24,808 bases of DNA from Prorocentrum cordatum (GCA_963575745.1 CAUYUJ010018327.1:311501-336308); one strand, 5' to 3'; shown: positions 9,471 to 18,890, counted from the stretch's first letter. A program made the numbers and translations. Notes: generated by a model from the letters alone, not told the origin.

Positions 9471-9890
9471 GCTGCAGCTATCAGACGAGGACGCCCAAGG
9501 AGCTACAGCCTGTTCGAGCTCGCGCGCGAGCCCGATAGTTTGTTAGGGGGAGAGTTCAACGCCACTGGAAGTCAGGATCGAGCCATCCGAGTACACTACG
9601 ACAGTGCGCCCCGCGCAGGAAGAAGACCGGCGACGGGTATACTCGCGAAGATCACTAAGTAGAAGAAGCTCGGCAGGATACCAGTGGTTTGGATCAGTAT
9701 CCCGCGCGCTCTGTGGGGCTATTACCAGCGGCTTTGGAATTCCAGGGCGCTGGCTCGGCGCGTTCGACTGAGGATGGCCCGACGGGCGAACAATAATATT
9801 CTACGTAACATATTTTGGTGTTTGAGAGAGTTGCGGCCTCGTGCCATACCGACGGGATCCGAGCTACTTTTCGTGAGTGACATATGGAAT
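9471..9890 (+). other. Degenerate polyprotein interval, no domain recognised
   Basis: About 420 bp between the six-cysteine module and the Cys/His block, with stops in all frames. It is presumably decayed coding sequence of the element. Confidence 0.45.
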
Positions 9891-9895
9891 GATGG

Positions 9896-10414
9896 ATGCA
9901 TGCCGAAGGATTACAAGCTGCGTTCGATGGTTGTCGGCACGGCATCAAGACCAGCACGGGCGAGCCCATGCGGAAGAGGTTCAAGGCCCTGACCAACCAC
10001 CGGCCTATCGTCGAGATGCTCCACAGGAAGTGCGACGGGACGCATGTCCACGCGAAGGTGTCTGGCGGGGGAAGGGCCTCAACCAGACTGGCCGCTACGC
10101 CGTCTCGTTCGTGAAGGACATCGCCTCGGGGCCGTGGGCAGTTCGACGCGGCTGCGATGTCCTGCCGGCAGCCCACGACAGGGGGGTCACTGCCCGCGCC
10201 AAGGCGGTCCTCGACGCGATGGGCCCGGCGGAGCGGGTGCAGTTCGAGCGAGTGGCCACGCTGGCGCACGCCAACGCCAGCCATCCGATCAGCGCTACCC
10301 TTGCCAGGGCCATTCGGTTGCAGGGTGGCTCGGCTGAGGTGATCGCTGCAGCGGATAGGCGCACCGCTGCCCTGATTGTGAGAGGCGGAAGCCTCCCGAC
10401 ATCTCCACGCCTGC
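9896..10414 (+). pseudogene. Cys/His block and HHCC pre-integrase zinc finger
   Basis: The first frame (9896-10114) reads FDGCRHGIKTSTGEP, MRKRFKALTN and RKCDGTHVHAKVSG, a Cys/His-rich block. The reading then shifts frame to TGRYAVSFVKDIASGPWAV and ERVATLAHANASHPISATLA. This second part gives the two histidines of the HHCC pre-integrase finger. The paired cysteines CPDCERRK lie at 10368-10391 in the following frame, so two frameshifts split the domain. The HHCC finger helps integrase bind the element's DNA ends. The histidine and cysteine pairs are spaced about as expected for the family. Confidence 0.7.
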
Positions 10415-11160
10415 GGACCTGAGGTCCAAGTTCCGCGAGTTCGGCGATGGGGTGGCCGCCGACCTGATGGCCCTCGCCGACATCAAGGGCCACCAGGCTC
10501 AGCTCCAGAACAACGTCGACATGGCCACCGCCTTCCAGCCAGTGGCCCCGCAGGACGACAAGAAGCCCATCACATCATGGACGACCCTACTTATGAGATG
10601 GATGAGCTGGGCTGGGCCGCCCCAGGCGAGCATTGCAGACCTCGGAGGTGAGTTCGAGAGGGGCTTCCGCGGCGAGCTCGAGGGCATGGGCGCCGAGCTC
10701 ATCGCCACCGCCGCCCTGAGCCCCGCGCAGAACAGTGTCTACGAGCGGCATGGCGGCGAATGGAAGTACATTGCCAAGGCCATCATCAACGAGTGCCAGA
10801 TTGATTTCACCGTCCCAGGCGCTATGGAGTGGCTCTGCACCGTGGTTAACTGGGCGAGGAACAGCAAGGTGGGGCCATCAGGGTACAGCCCTGCGCAGCG
10901 GGTGCTCGGACGTGGGTACCGATTGCCCCGCGGCGTTCTTTCCAACCGCGCGAGGCTCTCGCCCCGCCAGCGCGCCAGGGACGACCAGACGTTCCAGCAG
11001 CGCATAGGCGCGCTTGCTGCAGCTCAGCGCGCAGCCCAAGCAGTCGAGCAAGATCGTCGTCTTTCAGCAGCCTTACTGGCCAAGAGTCGCGGACAGGCGG
11101 CTCGGCCTTCGAGCCTCAACTTCAGCATCGGAGATCAAGTCTTTTTTATTGGCGTGGCCT
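10366..11160 (+). pseudogene. copia integrase catalytic core
   Basis: Integrase inserts the cDNA into the genome. From CPDCER the frame runs on through FGDGVAADLMALADIKGHQ (first catalytic Asp region), PPQASIADLGGEFERGF (second Asp in D-x-G-G-E-F), and SVYERHGGEWKYIAKAI (the Glu). All three DDE positions therefore look present. It continues with WARNSKVGPSGYSPAQRVLG, a typical integrase C-terminal signature, and FSIGDQVFF. The frame is lost at a run of six T near 11141-11147. This is the best-preserved domain of the element. Confidence 0.85.
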
Positions 11161-11932
11161 GAACAAGGCCAAGATGATGTGGAACTTCAAGTGGCATGGC
11201 CCCGGGGCTGTCATCGGCTACGAGGGGAACGACATCTGGGTTTCGCATGGGAATGCCACCCTCAAGTGCTCCCCGATGCACCTACGGCCTGCGCTCCCAG
11301 AGGAGTGCGCGCCCTGGAATGAGATTTCCCACGATGGCGAGCCCGAGTTTCAGGAGGACGCGCCCCGCATGGGGGACCCCCCGAGGACCGACACTGACTA
11401 CTACGACATGACCGTCGACGACGAGGAGATCCCAGGCCCGACCCATACTCACCCTACTGCAGGACGGCGTCAGACTGGGAAGCGGCCTGGACAGTTTTGC
11501 CACCGCCGTGAGGCACGGCCGAGGAGGAGACCCCAGGGTCCCCACCCGATTTCGATGCTGCTTCGGGCCCTGATCAGTCGGCCGACCCAGAGGCGAAGCG
11601 ACCGCCCAGTGAAGATGCCGCCAGCACAGCCGCAGCATCAAGATCCCGACCCGGCCCCAGTGGAGCCCGAGACGCCCCGCGAGCAGCCGATGCCCGACCA
11701 GGAGCAGTACCGGCGGGCTCACTCCAGTCAGGTCCCGGACGCCTTCGACCCAGACCTGTACGAGCAGGAGCCTGAGACTCCGTGGATCCACCAGGGCGCA
11801 CCCGACCTCGACGAGGACCTCGACGTGGACGAGGACCAGGCGACGCCGTATCCACCAGAACAGCAGGCCCCTGCACCGGAGCCTGAGACGCCCGTCGTGG
11901 ATGAGCGTCGTGAGCAACGGCGACCTCGCTAA
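11140..11932 (+). pseudogene. Integrase C-terminal domain and acidic/proline-rich linker
   Basis: After the T-run the frame +2 reads YWRGLNKAKMMWNFKWHGPG, AVIGYEGNDIWVSHGNATLK and CSPMHLRPALPEE. This is the SH3-like end of copia integrases with its HLRPA closing motif. A long Pro/Glu/Asp-rich stretch follows to 11932 (for example PDLYEQEPETPW and DLDEDLDVDEDQATP) and links integrase to reverse transcriptase. A single-base slip in the T homopolymer explains the frame change. Confidence 0.7.
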
Positions 11933-12016
11933 GACCCACTCGATGATCTACCTACCAGCAGTCGGCATAACCTCCAGGCAAGGAGGAGCACTGCGAGATG
12001 CGACCCCCCTGACGAC

Positions 12017-13230
12017 GTGCCGCAGAGTATCCGACGAACGCTTCAAGGTCGGCAAGTCACCAATGAGCCCAGGGTCAGCGAGCACCTGATCATGGAGCTC
12101 TCTCTGAAGGAGTCGGTCGATTTCGACTACTCCACACTCTGCCCGACCGGGTTCAGGCGCATGGGCCTCGCGGGCAAGTCGAGAAGCAAGGAGCTAACCT
12201 TCAGGAACCTGACGGGCATCAACCAGATCAATATGAGGAAGGCCATGGCTTCGGAGTGAGGCAAGTGGCTGGCGTTCAATGCAGCGCGGTTGTGTTCCAG
12301 GGAGGAGCTCGCCCAGCTCGAGCGGAAGAAGCCACGGATGAAGGTTGTTGGCACCAGATGGGTTTTGACGGAGCAGGACACCGACGCCTTCAAGGCGAGG
12401 CTGGTGGTGCAAGGGTGTCAGAGAACGACCTGGGCATTCGTGCGGACGCTCCGACCGGGAGCCGCGACGCATTCTGGCTAGCGGCGGGGCTTGCTGCCCA
12501 ACATTTTTGGGATGGCGCTTCCTTCGGCGCCTGGAGTACGTATTTGCAGGTAGAGGGCATCGACCGAGTCCTGGTGATCAAGATGCCGATGGAGAATCCT
12601 CTTCCAGGCACTGTTCCAGGACAGATCTTCCTCGCGGCGGGCAGCGTCTACGGCGCGAAGGACGCTGGCGGAGCTTGGTATTTGTATTTGAAATCAGTTC
12701 TCAGTTGATATCAGATCCCTGAAAGGAAGCTGGAGCGAGGATGGTACTACTTGTTTCACCGGGGTGAGATCATTCTGGTCATCCGCTCCCACGTTGGTGG
12801 CATGTTCTTTGCCTGGAAGCAGTCTAGCACCTACGTCCTCAAGATCATGCTGGAGCTCGAGAAGCGCCTGCACCTTGCCAAGAAGGTTGGCGACGTCGAT
12901 TACCTTGGTACGAGGGTGCAGATGACGCCAGAATTTGTTAACGCAACCCAGGAGAAGGCAATCAGGGCGATCGAGTGCATCCCCATTCACGCGAACCGCA
13001 CGAAGATGCCCGAGTCGGAGGCGACACCCGAGGAGACCAGCAGCTTCAGGACGACGGATGGACAGGTGCAGCGGGTTGCCACGAGGTCTCGCCCAGACGC
13101 AGCTTGCAAGCAGAACTTGGCAGCCCAGCGTATTAGCAAGCTCAAGATCCAAGACCTCATCAACCTCAACCAGCTGGTCACCGAGCTCAAGCAGAGTCCG
13201 ACGCTGGGAGTTCGGCTCGTCCGGGGTTGA
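12017..13230 (+). pseudogene. copia reverse transcriptase (RVT_2 type) with altered active site
   Basis: The fingers region starts in one frame: GKWLAFNAARLCSREELAQL, KVVGTRWVLTEQDTDAFKAR and LVVQGCQ. A TGA at 12257-12259 stands where the repeat pattern around it suggests Trp. Near 12420 the frame shifts to DLGIRADAPTGSRDAFWL. Motif A reads GAWSTYLQVEGIDRVLVIKM; the position before A-x-S-T-Y-L normally holds the catalytic Asp but is Gly (12526-12528). Then come GSVYGAKDAGGAWYLYLK and, after another break, IRSHVGGMFFAWKQ. In that motif the paired Asp of Y/H-V-D-D is Gly-Gly (12796-12801). All three metal-binding acids are therefore missing, so polymerase activity would be lost even without the stops. 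Confidence 0.85.
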
Positions 13231-13960
13231 GTCCGTATCCCGACGGCGCAGCTGCTGTTCTACGGTGGCTCCGCCTTCGCCAACGCCGAGGGCGAGCGGT
13301 CGCAGCGTGGTCTCGTCGGGGGCTTGACTCACAAGCCAGAGGAGGTTGCCCTAGGAAAGTTTAGCGAGTTGATATCGCTCACATGGTGCTGTGGACGTGT
13401 CCGGAGGGTGGTGCGAAGCCCCCTCAGTCCAGGAGCCTACGCTATCAGAGAGGCATCCGAGTGCGCCGAGTGGTATCGCCAGTAACTGACGGAGCTGAAG
13501 ATGGCGGCGAAGCTTGGAGGTCCGCCGAAGCTTCAGGACGCGGAACGGCAAACCGACAACATCAGGATGACGACCTTCACGGACCGCAAGAATCTAGAAG
13601 AGACGGTGAAGAAGGACGCCGGAGTCGCGCAGGACAAACGATTGAGGATCGTGGTCAGCATGCCGAGGGAGACTTTTGCACTTACGGCTTCGATTTTGCA
13701 GTGGACTCCGACCAACACGATGGTCGCGGACGCCCTCGCCGAGATGATGCACGCGGGCATGCTGGTGGCTTTTATGTCCGGCCGCGACGTCAAGTTCTCG
13801 GTCCCAGCTCCTAAGTCGAAGAAGCTCGTCCAGCTGCTGGCGTTGGCCACCAAGGCCATGCCAGGGGCCAGCTTCGACCTCTGGTCGATGGGGCGGACGA
13901 GCAACGATCGCCACTGCCAGGACGTGACCATCATGCAGTCGTTCGGCCGGGAAGGATATG
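13231..13960 (+). pseudogene. copia RNase H domain with two altered acidic residues
   Basis: It is the same frame as the end of the reverse transcriptase, separated by TGA 13228-13230 and cut again by TAA 13483-13485. QLLFYGGSAFANAEGERSQR should start with a catalytic Asp after the tyrosine but reads Gly (13264-13266). RVRRVVRSPLSPGAYAIREA should read A-E before A-Y but has Gly (13432-13434). The later acids remain: FTDRKNLEETVKKDAG and NTMVADALAE. Order and spacing are those of copia RNase H. Confidence 0.8.
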
Positions 13961-14223
13961 CAGCGAGTTGGTTCCACTATTTGCTGGTATATGTTGTTGC
14001 GCGGAAGATTTTGTCTTCGCAGCCAGCTCAAGACGCAGCAGGTCGACCACCCCATGCAGCTCTAGACTCAGCAGGTCGACTACCCCATGGAGATCAAGAT
14101 CAAGCCCAAGCACGAGAAAGACATGTTTCACAGGATCCAAGTCAGGGATGCGATGGCGATGAGTCAGACTACGCATGTGAGGGGTTTCGCGCCTGGCCCG
14201 AGGCGCCACAACCCAGTCCATAG
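13961..14223 (+). pseudogene. Polyprotein C-terminus with a short hydrophobic stretch
   Basis: After RNase H the frame holds ASWFHYLLVYVVARKILSS (about 13960-14020), a hydrophobic segment next to basic residues. A polar Gln/Asp-rich tail then runs to TAG at 14221-14223, with two imperfect repeats around GCAGGTCGAC. A hydrophobic tail also follows RNase H in the other copia fragment (500-964). Function unknown. Confidence 0.45.
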
Positions 14224-14755
14224 TTTCGAGGGAGATGTGTCTTGTGGACAGCCCTACGATCGCGCGAGCACTCCGCGATTGCGCGGTGCTCCAACGACGC
14301 GAGGGGCTGAGTGAGCATTTGGTGTGTGGTGGTACTTTCAGGTATCATTGGCTGCGTGTGAGCACTCAGTGCATGTGGTTCAGAGACTGCGGGCACCCCA
14401 GAGACTTCCAGAGTTTTCTTTTTGCCTTTTCGAGTCCGGGGCGCGCTCCGATGTCAGAGTTTGTTGTTCCTTAGCCGCGAGCCCCGCTGGGCTGATATAC
14501 ATTGGCTGCCGTCCGGCAGCGTGCAAAACCCTCCCCACTTCTTCCTCGTCATACTTCCCTGAATGCACGTGCGAGTTTTTGCGCTAGCGAGTTGTTTCTG
14601 CTTACTGCCCTGGACCTGCGAGCCAAATTAGCAAGCCAACCAAACCATTGGGAGCCCTGGGCCCGAGCGCTGAGCAGATGAGCGGTCAGCGACCGGCCGG
14701 TCCTCCGTTTGATTAAAGCAGCGTTTTGACTATTGAACTGCGCAGCGTGCATTTC
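14224..14755 (+). other. 3' untranslated interval of the copia element
   Basis: About 530 bp between the polyprotein end and the polypurine tract. No domain appears on either strand. A GCTGCCGTCCGGCAGC inverted repeat lies at about 14505-14520. Confidence 0.5.
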
Positions 14756-14762
14756 GGAGGAG
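14756..14762 (+). other. Polypurine tract
   Basis: GGAGGAG directly before the TG of the 3' LTR, the expected place for plus-strand DNA priming. Confidence 0.6.
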
Positions 14763-14919
14763 TGCGCGTGATCAATTGTGCGTGCAGCATGTTGTAGCAT
14801 AGCACTTATACCTGCTATCGTTTGGCCGGGGCGCTTTGGCCAGTTCCTAGCTGCGCAGCAGCAGCAGCGCAAGGATCCCTTCCCATATCAATCCAGACAT
14901 CAGCGATATCGGAACGACG
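14763..14919 (+). repeat. 3' LTR
   Basis: Starts TGCGCGTGATCAAT and ends CGGAACGACG. It matches 6898-7061 with small indels. Its last base differs from the 5' LTR (CG in place of CA), assuming the CAGGG duplication begins at 14920. Confidence 0.88.
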
Positions 14920-14924
14920 CAGGG
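14920..14924 (+). repeat. Target-site duplication, right (CAGGG)
   Basis: Copy of 6893-6897, directly after the 3' LTR. Confidence 0.75.
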
Positions 14925-15045
14925 GAGGGGCGAGGCGGAGGCGCCCCAGGTGACGGAACGAGCGAGGCACGAGCGAGTGACGATGAGCAGGGGGGCGCCC
15001 TCTCGGGAGGAGCGCAGAGGAGGGGCGAGGCCCGGCCGAACAGTA
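14925..15045 (+). repeat. Right half of the split hairpin-core unit plus the next unit
   Basis: GAGGGGCGAGGCGGAGGC completes the unit begun at 6828. A further unit starts with GTGACGGAACGAGCGAGGCA at about 14951 and ends GAGGAGGGGCGAGGCCCGG, as in 2660-2685. The insertion therefore fell into a tandem pair. Confidence 0.75.
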
Positions 15046-15715
15046 GAATTGCCAGTTCCCTTCGTATTTGTTCAAGGGAAGCGGCTCCCAGGCGGCCTCC
15101 GTTGCTTATTTCTTCACATTGTTCACGCGGGCGGGCCCGAGGGCCCACAGACGGCCCGCGAGGGCGCCGGAGCAGCTTCAGAGGGCCCCAGGGCGGCCCC
15201 AAGCGAGCTTCAGATGGCCTCCAGACAGAGTGCCTCGAGACGGCTCCAGAGGCCCGAGGGCCCCCGAGAAGGCTTCTGGAGGCCAAAAACATTAATTTCC
15301 TGCCGGTTGTTGCACGTTTTGTTTCGGGTTCACCTCGGACCTCGTCAGTCCCAGAGGGGCCCCGGACGGCCCAAGTGGCCCCGAAGATCGTCCGCGAACG
15401 ACCCCCGAAGCGCTCCAAAGGGGCCCAAAACGGTCCAGGAGGGCCCCCGGAATGGCTCAAGACGGCCCACGAGGCCCCGAAGATCTCCCCAAGAAGCGCC
15501 CCAAAAGGGCCCAGCACAGTCTCAGCGGGCCCCCTGACGGGCCGAAGGCGGCGGCCCAAGAGGCCGCAAATATCGTCCCAAGACGGCCCCAGCGGCCCTC
15601 CAAAGGGGCCGAAAACTGGGCCCCCAGACAGCCCAAGAGGGCTCCCAGACGGCCCCCAAAGAGCCCCAAGGGGGCCCGGAGAGGCACCCCAAGCGGGCCC
15701 CAGGGGGGGGGGGGA
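15046..15715 (+). repeat. CCAAGA minisatellite, composite unit
   Basis: Units such as GGCCCAAGACGGCCC, with a T-rich spacer at about 15285-15340. The order of landmark strings follows 5742-6440, so both are copies of one larger composite repeat. Frames up to 318 codons here lack any domain and shift through the repeat phases. Confidence 0.8.
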
Positions 15716-15723
15716 TGGGGGCA

Positions 15724-15814
15724 AAGGACGATGAGGAGGAGGAGGAGGACGAAGAGGAGGACGAAGAGGAGGAGGAGGAGGAGAAAGAGGAGGAGGAGGA
15801 GGAGGAGGAGGATA
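15724..15814 (+). repeat. (GAG)n purine microsatellite
   Basis: GAG/GAC/GAA repeats ending GGAGGAGGATAAA. It abuts the left arm of the DinoSL inverted repeat. A near-identical type of tract reappears right after the scaffold gap at 19809. Confidence 0.9.
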
Positions 15815-15876
15815 AAGATGGCAACTTCAGCCAAAATGCGACGGACCTTGAGCCACAATGGCTACCGACCGAGAAA

Positions 15877-15898
15877 TCCGTAGCCATTTTGGCTCAAG
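15877..15898 (+). other. Dinoflagellate spliced-leader sequence, exact copy
   Basis: TCCGTAGCCATTTTGGCT plus CAAG matches the conserved 22-nt DinoSL, whose first base is variable. In dinoflagellates this leader is trans-spliced to mRNA 5' ends, so its presence in genomic DNA next to coding sequence marks a reverse-transcribed mRNA. A spliced-leader RNA gene is an alternative, since GT follows CAAG, but the second leader copy that follows argues against it. Confidence 0.93.
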
Positions 15899-15899
15899 G

Positions 15900-15921
15900 T
15901 CCGTACCCATGTTGGCTCAAG
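15900..15921 (+). other. Relic spliced leader, two mismatches
   Basis: TCCGTACCCATGTTGGCT plus CAAG differs from the leader at two positions. It lies one base after the exact copy, the position expected when an already retroposed copy was transcribed, trans-spliced and retroposed again. Confidence 0.88.
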
Positions 15922-15949
15922 TTGCCATCTTCTCGAGGTGGTGCAGTGA

Positions 15950-15967
15950 CCGACGATTGTGCGTCGG
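15950..15967 (+). repeat. Stem-loop in the LINE 5' untranslated region
   Basis: CCGACG, ATTGTG, CGTCGG: a perfect 6-bp stem with 6-nt loop, 28 bases after the leader relic. A second possible long-range pair, GTAGG with CCTAC, lies just after it. Role unknown. Confidence 0.5.
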
Positions 15968-16093
15968 CAAGTAGGAAGGCGGCATAGCCTCGCTTGCTGA
16001 CGCCTACCCTTTGGCCACGCGCGGCCCGAATCATCGGTTTTGTGAGCTCCTGCTGGAGCGTGCTTCCTCTCTGGCTCCGCGCTGGCCTCGTCA

Positions 16094-17157
16094 ATGCCCG
16101 AACATGCGCGCGGGGGCGGAAGCGACGGGTCTCCCGCCAAGAAGTCTGCCAAGATGGAGGAGCGGACGGGCGAGGAGATCGGGGCTCAGGCTATGCTTGG
16201 AAACGGTATGCCTTCTACTCCTGGCGCTGCCTCTGACGCTAACGATCCTTGATCTCCATCGACGAGGTGCCGGCAGCATTCAAGGCGGAGGTCACTTCCA
16301 CCATCGACGCCAAGTTCGCAGCTGCTCGGGCCGCGATGGTTGGCGACATCACCACTTGCGCGTCCAATCTCGTCAACGCAGTTGCTACCGAACAATAACA
16401 AGTCAACCTTCAAGTGCAGGGTGGGCTGCATTCTCTGCGTGCTGCACACTGGACGCCATGGAGCAGTCGCAGCAGGATATGCGTTCTCAACTGGAGGAGA
16501 TGCGCAAGGAGCTGTACATTGCGGAGCGGGCCATCCCCATCAAGGACCACGCGGGTCTTGACGTCCGGGAGAGGGGCCCCCGCCCGTCGACCATGGTCGC
16601 CAATCTCTCTGCTCTCGCCTCTGCTGCAAACGTCGCAGCCGTGCTTGCACCGTGGCTCGAGGAGGCTGACGTCGAGGAAAACCAGTGGAGGCTTGTCGGC
16701 AGCTCTCCCAACAGGCACTGCGCGATCCAAATGGCTGGCGGCGCGGGGGCTGCTCAGAGAAAGGCGCGCGCTGCTCGTCGCGCCCTTCTTAACCGAGCTG
16801 GAGAACGGAAGAAATTCAATGTCTCGGCAACGGAGGGCGCTTGCGCCGGAATGCGCGGCGGCCCCGGCAAGTCCCCCAAGCAAATACGCATTAAAATGCA
16901 AACAAAAAAGGCGGGCAAATATTGCCAGAGACATTCATCCCCAAGCAAGAATCACGCAAAACAGGACCAAGGGCATCGTCTACTTCGAGGGAGTTCCGAC
17001 GATTATGGTCCAGCCTGGTGACTCATCGGAGGCGCGCTCGCGTCTTCCGTGGAACTACGGGCCTGTCAATGCGAGGAGGGTAGACCAGAACGCGGTGCAG
17101 GGAGCTTTCGCTGCTCACTTCTACGCGATGGAAGACCACGTCCAGTGGCGCACTTAG
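16094..17157 (+). pseudogene. LINE ORF1-like protein, frameshifted
   Basis: I choose the ATG at 16094 because it opens the first coherent polar segment (MPEHARGGGSDGSPAKKSAK) after the 5' untranslated stretch. Four frame pieces follow one another: 16094-16248; 16243-16395 (IDEVPAAFKAEVTSTIDAKF); about 16396-16920 (MEQSQQDMRSQLEEMRKELY, a likely coiled coil); and 16918-17157 (IARDIHPQARITQNRTKGIV), ending at TAG. Coiled coil followed by a basic RNA-binding-like region (RKARAARRALLNRAGERKKF) fits ORF1 proteins, which coat LINE RNA. No zinc knuckle is seen. The identity rests mainly on position before the endonuclease ORF. Confidence 0.6.
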
Positions 17158-17164
17158 CCGCACT

Positions 17165-18000
17165 ATGAACGCATGGCAAAACATCCCCAGCAATGTCAAC
17201 AGAGACATTGCGATCGGCACTTGGAACACCCGCGCTCTCCTCCACCACCAGCCTGACATGAGAAAGATGAAGTGTGACACACTTCGCGAGTTGTCTCGTA
17301 ATCGTGCGCTTTTGCTCTACAGGAGGCTCACGGCTCCCTGGCTGAACTCGAATCTCAACTTTATCAACGCAGGTTAGACTACGGTATGGCGGCGTTATCC
17401 CCTCTCACACTGATGGTGGCGTGGCCATGATTCTCCCGATAATGACAATAGCTCGATGTCAAGCAGGTCTGGGTGAAGAGCGCATCAGATATTCGGAGCT
17501 GATTCCTGGTCGTGCTCATCGCTTCGCGATTAAATACATTCCTGAACAAGGTGGTCAAGAGCATGGAAAGTTAGTCTGCTACAACATTCACCATTTTGGT
17601 CCCTCTTCGAAACAAGTGGATGCCCTGGCAGCCAGGATAGCGGCTGAGAATCAGGTAGTTGCTCAATGCACAGAAAGGGTCACAGTAATAGTTCTGGGCG
17701 ACTTCAACTGCACGGTGGATGCGCCCATGCATCTCCATGTTCCAGAGATGGACAAAGGTCTTCTTGTGCACGGTGCCTCTTGGTGGCTCACGCTCTCGGA
17801 CCTTGCGGGGCTCGACCCTGAGACGCCGACGCATTACATAGCTGACGAGCCAAAGTTAACGGTTCTCAACCAGGTCTCCACATATACGCCTCAATTGATG
17901 ATATTGCAATGGGATCTAACTGCCACTGTTTTGACAGAGCCTGAACGCCTGTGCGAAGCTGGCATTTCCGATCATGCCTCAGTCCCCATCACCTTTCGTG
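17165..18000 (+). pseudogene. LINE ORF2: apurinic-type endonuclease domain
   Basis: This domain nicks target DNA to prime reverse transcription. The ATG at 17165, eight bases after the ORF1 stop, opens IAIGTWNTRALLHH, the W-N-x-R start of this fold. A first shift near 17315 leads to LQEAHGSLAELESQLYQRR with the Q-E catalytic Glu. A second near 17375 leads to GGVIPSHTDGGVAMILP. From there one frame is intact through VIVLGDFNC (17698-17712, the G-D-F-N motif) and GISDHASVPITF (17967-17975, the S-D-H motif with catalytic His). All main catalytic motifs survive, though the frame is broken. Confidence 0.88.
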
Positions 18001-18890
18001 GACGGCGTCAACGCAGTCGCGACCAGCAAGCTGTTCCTGCCTTTCTGCAAGTCCAGGGAGTTCCAGGAGATGCTCCAGTTGCTCATCAGCCGGTCGGAAA
18101 TGGTGAGGCTATCGCCGATTTCCAAGTGGCGTGAGCTCAAGAGGTTGACGAGGGAGGCCGCGCGACTTGCCCGTGATGGGCTGACCCGCTCTGCGACCCC
18201 CCTCTGGAAGGCTCGCTTGATCATGCGTCGTTCGATTTCTCGAGCGGTTCATTTCGATGACGTGAAGCTAGTTTCAATACTGCCCACTCGCGCGCCTATT
18301 GCCAAAGACCACATGATGCTCGACGTGGCGTCCTCCATGGTCTCGCTGCTGGCCCCCGTGGACTTTCGTCGTCGATGCGAGCAGCTGGGGCGTGAGATTC
18401 AGGATGCACGAGTCGAGGCTGCGCGCTCTCAGGTCCGCGAGGAGCACACCCCATCTCATGGAAAGAAGCGCCTTCGAGCATACATGAGGGCTGAGAGACG
18501 CGGGGGGGGAACTCCGGGCCCCGAAGGGTGACTCTCCCGCTCCAGGGCCTTGAGGGCCCCTCCTCTGGCGTTCCTGCCACCTCTCCTTCGGAAATGACCC
18601 GGGCCCTACGAGGCCAGCGGGCCCTTGTTTTTGCGTCGAAATCGGCGCCGCTCGAGCATCTTCGCTCTTACCTGTGGAAGCACGTTGAGTCCTTTGACTG
18701 GTCTGAGGTTTCGGCCCCGACGCAGGAGATAATTGAGCGAACGATGGATTGTGCCTCGCCGACTGCCCCAGGCCCAGACGGGCTTCCTTGCGCTGCCTGG
18801 CAGCAAACTCGTCTCGCGGGCCCTGTTCTCTTCGACTTAGTTCAGGTTCTCTCGCGCGGGCACCCCCCCACCCGTAGAGCTGAATGAGCT
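17974..18890 (+). pseudogene. LINE ORF2: linker and start of reverse transcriptase
   Basis: After the S-D-H motif the reading shifts to a helical linker (SKWRELKRLTREAARLARDG) up to TGA near 18529. The next frame carries SYLWKHVESFDWSEVS and then SPTAPGPDGLPCAAWQQ, the P-G-P-D-G motif found at the beginning of LINE reverse transcriptases. It stops at TGA 18885-18887. Confidence 0.82.

Larger units (their letters stand above)
6898..14919 (+). mobile_element. Full-length, decayed Ty1/copia LTR retrotransposon
   Basis: The element is about 8.0 kb, bounded by diverged LTRs and a CAGGG duplication. Internal order is gag, retropepsin, integrase, reverse transcriptase, RNase H; integrase before reverse transcriptase is the copia order. 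There are at least seven frame changes and several in-frame stops, so it cannot make a polyprotein today. By eye the two LTRs differ at roughly a fifth to a quarter of positions, which indicates an old insertion. A primer-binding site and a polypurine tract sit where expected. Transcription and reverse transcription of intact relatives would take place in the nucleus and in cytoplasmic particles, as known for copia elements in general. Confidence 0.9.
15815..15931. repeat. Inverted repeat carrying two tandem DinoSL copies in each arm
   Basis: The left arm (15815-15868) is the reverse complement of the right arm (15877-15931), with a handful of mismatches and one 1-nt gap. The loop is CCGAGAAA. 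The right arm holds leader copies at 15877-15898 and 15900-15921; the left arm holds mirrored copies at 15847-15868 and 15825-15845. Both arms extend about 10 bp past the leaders (AAGTTGCCATCTT and its complement), that is, into the sequence downstream of the leader. Confidence 0.9.

Noticed and set aside
14505-14520. GCTGCCGTCCGGCAGC hairpin as a terminator
   Set aside because: No T run follows, and bacterial-type terminators are not expected in this genome.
15877-15931. Spliced-leader RNA gene
   Set aside because: CAAG is followed by GT, but the next bases repeat the leader instead of giving an intron-like tail, and a LINE follows downstream.
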